This document shows, one piece after another, positions 55,495-64,000 of a stretch of DNA of 64,000 bases. The translations under genes and the position numbers were made by a program. How positions within the stretch are numbered: the stretch's first letter is position 1; every line of letters starts with the position of its first letter. Source of the stretch: Maylandia zebra (taxonomy: Eukaryota > Chordata > Actinopteri > Cichliformes > Cichlidae); assembly GCF_041146795.1 (NCBI RefSeq), contig NC_135173.1, positions 69,076,251 through 69,140,250 on the forward strand. The letters run 5' to 3'. A model generated the notes under the pieces. It ran no database searches. It worked only from the letters and a program-made list of their open reading frames with translations, and was not told the origin of the DNA.

Positions 55495-58400
55495 ATGAGT
55501 AGGCTGCGAATATGCACCTGGAATGTACGAGGGGTTCACAGCCCTATTAAGAGGAGGAAGATATTTACTTGTCTAAGAAAGGACGGTGTAGATGTTGCTA
55601 TGTTACAAGAGACACATCTTGATAATAATGAGCACTTGAAGTTGCAACAAGGATTATATGGACAAGTGTTTTTTTCATCCTTCACTACAAGAAGTAGAGG
55701 AGTGGCAGTGTTGATTAGGAAAAATGTACCTTTTGTAGTAACTGATTGCGTTAAGGATCTGAAGGGCCGCTACGTGATAGTCAAAGGGATTTTGCAAGGC
55801 CAAAAATATCTTATTACTGAATGTTTATTTTCCACCTGCCCACCCGACTACCTTTCTTACCAAAATGTTTCTGGAATTAGCCCCATTTCTTCCTAACTCT
55901 ACCGTTATTATTGGTGGTGATTTCAACTTAATGTTAAATCCGCTTATGGACAGATTTCCACACAGCATTGCAACTCCTTCTCCTCAGGCCAAAGCGTTTC
56001 ATGCTCTATGCGACGAGTTTGGACTTGTGGATGCTTGGAGATATACTCACCCCTCCGATAAGCAATACACATTTTTTTCGGCTCCGCATAGGTCCCAAAC
56101 TAGAATTGATTACTTTTTTCTCCCGAAAACTGACTTAGGTTCAGTAGTATCGTGCGACATAACAAGTATAATCATCTCAGATCACGCTAGGGTAATCATG
56201 GATCTCGATCTTAAAGCTGCGCTTCATAGGTCCCGCCACTGGAGGCTTAATACCATTATTCTTAAGGATGAGGAATTTACCTCTCACTTCTCTGTAGAAT
56301 TTAAAGCGTTTTTGGATATCAACACCTCCTCAGCTACTACTGCCTCTGTTTTGTGGGAAACATGCAAAACTTATGCGAGGGGCCTAATTATTTCGTATTC
56401 TGCGACAAAGAAGCGACAACGGATGGAGGAACAAAAATCTTTAGAGAGCGAATTGATGGATAAGGAGAAAACATATATTGGCTCCCCATCACCACCATTA
56501 TGGCAAGAAATAACCACACTCAGGTCAGCGCTGAATTGCCTTCTTACCAGAGATGCAGAGAAGAAACTTAAATACACCAGACAGCGGTTCTACGAGCATG
56601 GAGATAAGGCCGGTAAATGTCTGGCGTACTATGTTAAGAAGCGCACAGAATCGAATACCATTGCAGCGATATCTGATGAAGGTGGCCACAAGATATATGA
56701 AAACAAACTGATAAATGACTGTGTTAAGAAGTTCTACGAAGCCTTGTACTCTTCTCAACAAGTCCCGGAGGGGGAGCAGCTGATGCATAATTTCTTCACC
56801 CAATTCGACTTACCAAATTTGTCAGAGGAACAGAAGACTGCCCTTAACAGCCCTATAACTAAGACCGAAGTGTTTAAGGCTATTAAATCACTGCGAAGTG
56901 GAAAGTCGCCAGGGCCTGACGGCTTCTGTTGTGAATTTTATAAACAGTTTCGGGATATTATTGTGGAACCGCTTCTTGATATGTTCAACCACTCCTTCAT
57001 TACGGGTGAATTCCCGCAGACACTGAAGGAAGCCAACATTTCCCTAATTCTAAAGAAAGGGAAGTGTCCTGATTTGTGCGGATCCTATAGACCTATAGCC
57101 CTCTTGAATGTAGATAGGAAACTGCTTTCTAAAATTCTGGCCACCCGCTTAGAAATTTTTTTACCTGTGCTGATAAGGGAGGACCAGACAGGCTTTATAA
57201 AGGGTCGAAACTCAGCCACCAATGTTAGACGCTTACTGAACGCTATTGTAGCTTTCAAGCAAAAATCTATTGACGGCCTGGTGCTTTCTCTCGATGCGGA
57301 GAAAGCATTTGACAGAATTGAGTGGTCTTATTTGTTGTATACTCTGGGCAAATTTGGCTTAGGGGAGAATTTTATAAAATGGGTCAAAGTTATCTACAAT
57401 AATCCACAGGCAGCAGTCCTGACTAATGGACTTAGGTCTGATTACTTCAACACTCATAGGGGAGTTATGCAGGGCTGCCCCTTATCGCCCCTTCTATTCG
57501 CTCTGGCCATAGAGCCTCTTGCTGAGGCCATAAGGGCGACGCCCACAATACGTAGTTTAGAGATTGGACAGCTGTGTCATAAAATAACCTTATACGCGGA
57601 CGACATCTTGATTCTTTTGACTAACCCTGTAACATCCGTACCCAGTCTCATTGAGGTGATTGACAGGTTTAGCCATTTCTCTGGCTATAGAATCAATTTG
57701 GCTAAGTCAGAGGCCATGCCTCTCGGTACTCTTTTCACAATGCCGGCTACTGTTCCTTCCTTTCCTTTTAAATGGTCTCCTAATGGATTTGTGTATTTGG
57801 GGATCTTTATTACCCCGTCTCTCGACCAATTGTACAAAGCCAACTTCACACCCTTATTTGGCAAACTCAAACAGGACCTAGAGCGGTGGGCGTCACTTCC
57901 TGTCTCCTGGCTAGGACGCATTGCCCTGATCAAAATGAATGTGCTGCCCAGGCTATTGTATCCTATCCAAATGATCCCCGTCTTGTTCTCTAAGAGAGTA
58001 CTGAAGGACATAAATGGTTGGCTCACCTCTTTCATCTGGAACAAGCGCAGACCCAGACTCAAGATGGCAGTGTTGCATCTGCCAAGCTCCAGGGGCGGCT
58101 TGGATCTACCTAATATTAGATTGTATCAGCTTTCTGCCCATTTAAGATTTGTGAGCGACTGGGTTAGGGGTAAAACCTCAATCTGGTCGGATATTGAGAC
58201 AGCTCTGTCACAATGCAAACTGAGCGATCTATTATTTTTGCAATGATTTTAACGGAATTAAGGCCCTTTGTACAAATCCTGTAACAATCAACACCCTAAA
58301 AGCGTGGCGAATTGTCCGCCGTCTTGAGGGAAGATCGAGAATAACATCAACCTTTACCCCTATAATGAATAACCCTGCTTTCCCTCCGGGTTCTTTGGAC

Positions 58401-59297
58401 CCCGGCTTTCAACGATGGTCTGATAAGAATATTAAGTCTCTTGGTGACCTTTTCTCGGGTGGTGAACTCATGTCGTTTGAACAGCTTACCAACAGTTACG
58501 GCTTGCCTAGACAGGATTTCTTTCGTTTTTTGCAAATACGACACTATATCACTCACAATACAACCCTTGCTGAGCACCCTGAAGTATCTGATGTTGAGAG
58601 GGTTTTGTTTGGGCAACAGCTGACGGTGTCTCTGAGTTCATTTTACCATGTGCTTAATGCTTTGACTACCACTGATGCGCAGGGGATTAGAGGTGTGTGG
58701 GAGAGGGAACTGTCGGTAACCATAGATGAAGATAAGTGGGATACCGTTTGGTCTCTCGCAAAAAGGATTTCAATTTGTACTCGGACAAGAGCAATCCAAT
58801 TTAAGATTTTACACAGATTACACGTATCCCCTCACCGCAGACACCTCTTCAGCCGCTCTCTTTCCCCTGTGTGTCTTAAGTGCAAAACTGATGTAGGGAC
58901 TTTAACTCACTGTTTTTGGTCCTGTTACAAGCTTCAAGAATACTGGGCTGACATTACAGGTGAACTGGGGAAAATCTTCCACGTTGATATAGAGATGGAC
59001 CCTTTGTCCCTGATTCTAGGTCTTCCAAGTGACCGCCTAAAAGCGGCGGCCAACAAAAGATTGTATAACACTCTAACATTTGCAGCCAGGAAAAATATCC
59101 TCTTACAATGGATCAACGATAGGACTCCCACTGTCTGTGGCTGGCGCAAAATAGTTTTTGAACTGATTCCTCTGGAATACCTCACACACGTTATACACCA
59201 CAGTGTGGGTCAGTTCTATGGGATGTGGCACCCCTTTTTGGACTATATTGGACCGGACCTTTCCGCTATCTTATTCAAAGGACTACTACACTCGTGA
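55495..59297 (+). pseudogene. LINE ORF2: endonuclease and reverse transcriptase, two frameshifts
   Basis: Piece 1 (55495-55896) begins MSRLRICTWNVRG, the apurinic-type endonuclease start with LQETH. The frame shifts near 55845 and piece 2 (to 58246) has GGDFNLML, SDHARVIMDL, the fingers YRPIALLNVD and catalytic YADD. A second shift in a T-run near 58235 leads to piece 3, ending at 59297, with a C-terminal Cys/His cluster (CLKCKTDVGTLTHCFWSC). Otherwise the protein is nearly complete. The WSPNGFVYLGI-type region suggests the L1/Tx1 group. As it stands the copy should not encode a working enzyme. Confidence 0.85.
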
Positions 59298-59518
59298 TCA
59301 CCACCCGGGCGCTGTAAGACTGACTCACCACCTCTTGTATGTTATATTTTATATTTTGTATCTTGTATTATGCCTTATTTAAGAGCTGTTGTGTACGTTT
59401 TGTGTTTGTACTGTTTTGTTGTTCTGTGTCTACTGTCGAGACACTGTCGTGTTAAAGGAAAATCTGCAATAAAAACAATGATGAAAAAAAAAAAAAAAAA
59501 TGAAATTAAAAATAAATC

Positions 59519-59763
59519 AATGGTAAATGGACTGGTTCTCATATACCACTTTTCTGCTCTTCTGAGCACTCAAAGCGCTTTACACAACTTGTGCATTCAC
59601 CCATTCACACAAGCACATGTTCATAGTGCTTTCTAAATAACATTCACACTCCACTGGATGCATCAGAGAGCAATTTGGGGTTAGTATCTTGCCCAAAGAT
59701 ATGTGGCATGCAGACTAGGGGAAGCCAGGAATCGAACCACCAACCTTGCAATCAGTAGATGGC
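59519..59763 (-). mobile_element. tRNA-derived SINE
   Basis: Contains the box B complement (GGTGGTTCGATTCC on the minus strand), AGTATCTTGCCCAAAGATAT and the CAAAGCGCTTTACACA segment. It abuts the LINE's 3' duplication. Confidence 0.65.
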
Positions 59764-60247
59764 CATTATTACTTTGATCCCAGCAGAATGATGGACTCAA
59801 AGGTAAAACTGGTGGAGTATTGGAGCATGCGTAACACACACACTGGTTGTTCTGTGGTGAATGACATCTGTCCATACAGTTAGGTGTAAATACCTCAGAA
59901 ATAATCCCAACACGAAGCAGATGTGACTGAAATGTAGCTTTGACAGTCACAGCACGTCAGACAGCTGCAGCCCGCTTGCAGGGTTGGGGTCCTCTGCAGG
60001 AGGAAGGAGGCTTGCTCAGCCAGGTTATCAGCAGTAATCTGGAGTATTGCTTCTGGTTCAGTTTAAACGAGTTCCTCTTCATCAGCCACTGATGAAGAGG
60101 CTCGTCACTGCACTCAGAGGGTCAGGGTCGACCTTTCTGTCCCAACCAATGACTGTAGAAAACGTCTCTACAAAACATCTCTATCGCCCCCTGGTGTCTG
60201 TCTGCAGTATAGGTCATAAACCCCGCCTCCTCCATGTTAGCGGATTG
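59764..60247. other. No feature recognised
   Basis: Ordinary-looking DNA between a SINE and the THAP-containing transposon; short frames only. Confidence 0.4.
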
Positions 60248-60256
60248 GGACTGGGG

Positions 60257-61752
60257 CAAAGCTGGACTGGGACAAAAAATCGGCCCGGGCATTTTGACTA
60301 GAGACCGGCCCACCAGGATAAAGATTGAAAATGTGACGTCATTCAGGGGTAAAACCGCAAAGGATTCTGGGAACTGTGGCAAGAGGTACTAGCGCACGCA
60401 GGCTTTCAATTGAACTCAGTTACACAGCGGTAAAAAGAAACACAAAAATGGCAAGAAGCTGTTGTATTATTAACTGCAATAGCCGGTCGCATGACAGCCA
60501 CGGGAAGCCGACGGGTAAAGAGATCTTTTTTTTTTTATCGGATTACGTCGTTGAAGAGAAAATTTTTAAGCCATGTTTCCGAAGTAAGAGCCGACGGATG
60601 GTCTGGATATACCAAATATAACGTCTCAGAACACTCCAGCTCACAGGTTAGTCTGCTCCAAGCATTTACACAAAGGTCAGTCTGCTGTTGTAGTTAATGC
60701 GTCATTTTCATAACATAATTGGTGATATAGGTTACAAGCAAGTCTGGCGCTGAACAGAAATTGTCGCGCTATGCTCCTTTGTTTATTGTGCATAAATAGT
60801 GAATTGTCCTGACACAATATTGCGTTTCGCTTCTGTTATTATGGTACATTGACAAAAACATATACTTTTATTCACAGGATAAAACAGTTGTTTTGTATCA
60901 CTAATTGCCCAGTACGATTACAGCATACAGTATTATTGTCACTGCTACATTTCTGTAACTCGTACCAGAAATTATTTCCACTACTAATTAATTACCATTG
61001 AGCTCAAAGGTCCTATTAATAAACGGTTAACGAATGTGTATTTATGACGACGATTTGTGAGACTGGTAAACTTATGATACGTACGATGGTCTTTCGTTCT
61101 ACACGGTGCATTTCAAGGTCCTGCACCCATCCGTCGGTAAACTGTACCTGGGCTTGTTGCAGTGACCTGAAGTTACTAAACTTCACGAGTGTATGCACTC
61201 ACTCCAAGAACCGTATGATTATAAATATGAGCGTGGTGAAGTTGGGCAGCACACTAACGTCTTTTGTCCCTCTGTGCGCTCGTAAGGGTCTGACCCTTTC
61301 ACTCCTTTGATTTTTTCCACGTATCTTTTCTTTGTCTTTTCGTCGAGTCTGTCTGTGTACGGACCGGCATTGTTCTCCTTTTGTTTTGTACATTCCTTTT
61401 TTGTACGGCAAAGAAAAAACAAGAAGGTATTGGAACCGGAGAATGAACGTTTTGCGGTGCTGCAAGTGCTTGCATTTGATGCGGTACTTGTATTGTTTTG
61501 CCACGAGTTCCCGGCATGCAGTGCGCGAAAATCACGTGATTGCTAAACAAGGGGGCGGGTGCATCCGGCCTCCTCGGCTGAAATTGGTCCAGCCCAGAGT
61601 CGATCATGACCAATTGGCCAATCCAACACCTTTCGTTATATATACCCTTCCTAAAAAAAAAATTAAAAAAAATCCATCGGCCCATAAAAACAAAAAATCG
61701 CCAGCGGTCCACCGGGCAAATGCCCGGTATGCCCGATGGCCAGTCCAGCTAT
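60257..61752 (+). mobile_element. THAP-domain transposon copy 2, non-autonomous, P-element-like
   Basis: Flanked by GGACTGGGG on both sides (60248-60256, 61753-61761). Left end contains AGCTGGACTGG then GGCCCGGGCATTTTGAC; the right end has the inverse CCAGTCCAGCT and a related CCGGGCAAATGCCCGG. A THAP exon (60376-60720) lies near the left end. No catalytic core is visible in the remaining 1 kb, so it is probably a deletion derivative. P elements carry THAP DNA-binding domains and 8-bp duplications; assignment is by these two traits. Confidence 0.5.
60376..60720 (+). pseudogene. THAP-domain exon, copy 2
   Basis: Frame from 60448 begins MARSCCIINCNSRSHD, nearly identical to copy 1, but is disrupted by a T-run insertion at about 60526-60536 and loss of bases around the RRM..W segment. 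CAGGTTAGT near 60645 preserves the donor-like site. Confidence 0.6.
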
Positions 61753-61761
61753 GGACTGGGG

Positions 61762-62093
61762 TCAGACTAAAATAAATTAATTCTCCTCAGATAAATTTTT
61801 TCAAGGGATGCAATCTGCCAATTTAGTAAACTGTACTATAGTGATGGGCAGATGAAGCTTCATGAAGCACTGAAGCTTTTCATCCAGTTGCTTCATCCCA
61901 GCGCAAAGCTTCTTGAAGCTTCATTTGCTCTAGTAGGACACCTACTGGACGTAAAAATATTAGTTGGCATGAATTTGAAGAGTGTGGCCTTTTGCACACA
62001 GCCTGTAAATGTCAACAACAAAAGGAGTGTGTAAAACATCTATATTGTAGTGATGGCAGTATACTGTGTATATTTATGCTGGCATTATGGAAA
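61762..62093. other. No gene; AGCTTC-rich imperfect palindromic patch
   Basis: 61845-61925 repeats TGAAGC/GCTTCA in both orientations (AGATGAAGCTTCATGAAGCA), probably a decayed inverted repeat. Nothing else stands out. Confidence 0.4.
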
Positions 62094-62400
62094 ATGATCA
62101 TTTACTCAGTCCTGGCTGCATGCCAAATATCCTTGGGAAGCGTATCTGTAACCGGAAGGTCGCCAGTTCGATCCCCGGGATCTCTGTCCTGGTCGTTGTG
62201 TCCTTGGGCAAGACACTTTACCCTACTGGTCATGGCCAGAGGTGCCGATGGCGTGATATGGCATCCTCGCTTCTGTCAGTCTGCCCCAGGGCAGCTGTGG
62301 CTACAACTGTAGCTGCCTCCACCAGTGTGTGAATGTGAGAATGAATGAATAGTGGCATTGTAAAGCGCTTTGGGTGCCTTGAAAAGCGCTATATAAATCC
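62094..62400 (+). mobile_element. tRNA-derived SINE, rearranged head
   Basis: Box B-like CAGTTCGATCCCC, then TTGTGTCCTTGGGCAAGACA, the GCCCCAGGGCAGCTGTGGCT segment and AAAGCGCTATATAAATCCAA tail, ending in (ATT)n. The start (GCATGCCAAATATCCTTGGG) is an inverted internal SINE piece, so the head is chimeric. Confidence 0.65.
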
Positions 62401-62403
62401 AAT

Positions 62404-62630
62404 CCATTATTATTATTACTAACCCTGTGTTTGCCTGCTGGTGGCGCCAGTGTCCGGCAGCCTCGCCTCTGTCAGTGCGCCCCAGGGTGGCTGTGGCTAC
62501 AATGTAGCTGCCATCACCAGTGTGTGGATGTGTGGATGACAGGATGTAGTGTGAAGCGCTTTGGGGTCCTTAGGGACTGAATAAAGCGCTATACAAATGC
62601 AGGCCATTTACCATTTATTTACAGTTAGTT
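62404..62630 (+). mobile_element. Partial SINE (body and tail)
   Basis: Shares GTGGCGCCAGTGTCCGGCAG and GCCCCAGGGTGGCTGTGGCT with 63228-63552; lacks the tRNA head and follows directly on the previous copy's ATT tail. Confidence 0.65.
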
Positions 62631-62739
62631 GTTATCGGCATATTTCATTTACTGCTTTCTTTTAATAATTTAGCACTGAGTTCTGAGGACCTGCTTCAAT
62701 CTGCAGTGTTTAATTCATGATGACAGGAAAGAATCTTTG

Positions 62740-63775
62740 ATGAGATGAATATGAAATAAAATGAAATCAAATGAAATAAACATAAACATGAAATAAAATG
62801 AAATGCAATAAATGTAAAAAGAAATGAAATAAAATGAGATTCATATGAAATTGAATGAAATACAATTAGATAAATAATATCTAAATTATATAATATAAAT
62901 ATAAAATAAATTTTAAAATGAGATGATGATGAGATAGCCGTTATTTGTCAGTTGCAGTCGCCCACAACCGAGAAGACAGACCTTGCAGACCGTACATACA
63001 CAAACATCGCATTGGGGAGACACGTCAGGGTAGGTAGCAAAAGAAAAAGCAGAGAAATGTGTAACACAAAAGGGTAAAAAAGCACAGATATCATCACACC
63101 ATAACACAATAAAACACAGACAAGCAACATGGGAGAATATTCTAGTGTGTACTAAATAATAAAATGAATTAGATAAATATGAAATTATTTGAAATCGGTT
63201 GAAATAAATATATGTTTTTATATCAAATAAGATCGTGGTTCAAGAGTCGGGAGTTCGTCTTGTAATTGGAAGGTTGCTGGTTCGAGCCCCGGCTCGGACA
63301 GTCTCGGTCGTTGTGTCCTTGGGCAAGACACTTCACCCGTTGCCTACTGGTTGTGGTCAGAGGGCCCGGTGGCGCCAGTGTCCGGCAGCCTCGCCTCTGT
63401 CGCAGAGCCTGTCAGTGCGCCCCAGGGTGGCTGTGGCTACAATGTAGCTGCCATCACCAGTGTGTGAATGTGTGGATGACTGGATATGTAAAGCGCTTTG
63501 GGGTCCTTAGGGACTAGTGAAGCTATACAAATACAGGCCATTTACCATAAATATGAAGTAATTTGAAATACAATGAGATAAATATAAACTAAAATGAAAA
63601 CAATTAGAAAAATATGAAATAAAATGAAATGGAATTATATAAATCTGAAATAATTAAAAATACAGTGAGTTAAATACAAAATAAAATGAGATAAATATGA
63701 AATGATTTGAAATTAAATGAAATAAAATGAAATTAGATAAATATAAAATCAAATTCGGTAAATATGAAATAATTC
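62740..63775. repeat. AT-rich degenerate array of ATGAAATAAA-type units, interrupted
   Basis: Irregular repeats of TGAAATAAAATGAAAT fill 62740-62930, 63150-63225 and 63545-63770. Two blocks of different sequence interrupt them: 62930-63125 (unidentified) and the SINE at 63228-63552. Confidence 0.6.
63228..63552 (+). mobile_element. tRNA-derived SINE, full length
   Basis: Head with box B GGTTCGAGCCCCG, TGTGTCCTTGGGCAAGACAC, body as in the other copies, ending TACAAATACAGGCCATTTACC. Inserted in the AT-rich array. Confidence 0.7.
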
Positions 63776-64000
63776 GACTTCCACCCAGGTGACGCCCGGC
63801 GGCTGCCAGTCTTCAAACCTGCAGGGGGGAGGACAGGCGCTCCAAGCCCAACCGCCTCCAGGAGGTGAGTGTCAGGTGGAGCAGGAGCTTCATTCCCACT
63901 GAGGAGAAGGAGGAGGACAAGGAGCTGCTGAGGAAGCCCGAGCTGCTTAATGCAACTCACAGAAGGAGGGAGGGGGCTTTAATGTGAGCCATACCCCCTG
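63776..64000. other. GC-richer right edge, possible exon, unassigned
   Basis: Base composition changes sharply at 63775. A plus-strand segment between CCACCCAG (about 63788) and GAG|GTGAGTG (about 63864) has exon-like borders and an open frame, but I recognise no protein. The minus frame 63960-63733 starts with a hydrophobic leader-like stretch but runs into repeat DNA. Confidence 0.2.

Larger units (their letters stand above)
54048..59495 (+). mobile_element. L1-like LINE, near full length
   Basis: Begins with GGTTGGCAAGATGGCG, a 5' UTR, then ORF1, ORF2 and a poly(A) tail after CTGCAATAAAAACAATG. Flanking AAAAATGAAATT (54036-54047 and about 59496-59507) is a plausible target duplication, though part is A-run. 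Two frameshifts break ORF2. Confidence 0.85.

Overview
This is vertebrate nuclear DNA, almost certainly from a teleost fish. Three protein-coding genes have vertebrate-style GT-AG exons whose translations match known vertebrate families. They sit in a sea of fish-type transposable elements: Tc1/mariner, hAT-like MITEs, tRNA-derived SINEs, L1-like LINEs and a Ty3/gypsy LTR element. CA/TG microsatellites and compact introns (often about 100 bp) fit a percomorph fish, possibly a cichlid, but the species cannot be fixed from the sequence.

All three host genes lie on the minus strand. In transcriptional order they are zfc3h1 (38104 to 20527, 36 coding exons, 2084 codons), tbc1d15 (13863 to 8032, 17 coding exons, 659 codons) and the first coding exon of tph2 (3382 to 3266; the rest lies beyond the left edge). 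Every exon junction of zfc3h1 and tbc1d15 was placed by hand; the frames close and both total lengths are divisible by three. The block matches human 12q21 (ZFC3H1 - THAP2 - TMEM19 - RAB21 - TBC1D15 - TPH2), but no THAP2, TMEM19 or RAB21 was seen between zfc3h1 and tbc1d15.

Layout. 1-3.3 kb: LINE fragment, a 59-bp perfect inverted repeat, tph2 exon 1. 3.4-6.2 kb: little recognisable. 6.25-7.24 kb: MITE within a MITE. 8.0-13.9 kb: tbc1d15 with a CpG-rich promoter carrying a TCACGTGA box and two ETS-like sites. 13.9-20.5 kb: intergenic, dominated by a composite long-TIR element containing further insertions. 20.5-38.1 kb: zfc3h1; its 5.6-kb intron 18 holds a hAT-like element interrupted by a Tc1 copy with an uninterrupted 340-codon transposase, then a second hAT-like element and a SINE. 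38.1-47.0 kb: transposon debris including a THAP-domain transposon exon, LINE fragments and MITEs. 47.0-53.3 kb: a gypsy element with two apparently identical 220-bp LTRs, a 5-bp target duplication, one in-frame TGA in the reverse transcriptase region and a 1.4-kb nested retroposon. 54.0-59.5 kb: a near full-length L1-like LINE with two frameshifts. 59.5-64 kb: SINEs, a 1.5-kb THAP-containing transposon with terminal repeats, and AT-rich tandem-like DNA.

Functionally the host genes are unrelated housekeeping or neural genes that happen to be neighbours: nuclear poly(A) RNA surveillance (zfc3h1), Rab7 GTPase activation at mitochondria and lysosomes (tbc1d15), and neuronal serotonin synthesis (tph2). 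No new host-encoded molecular system was found. The most unusual material is the layered transposon biology and a few places where repeats touch splice sites.
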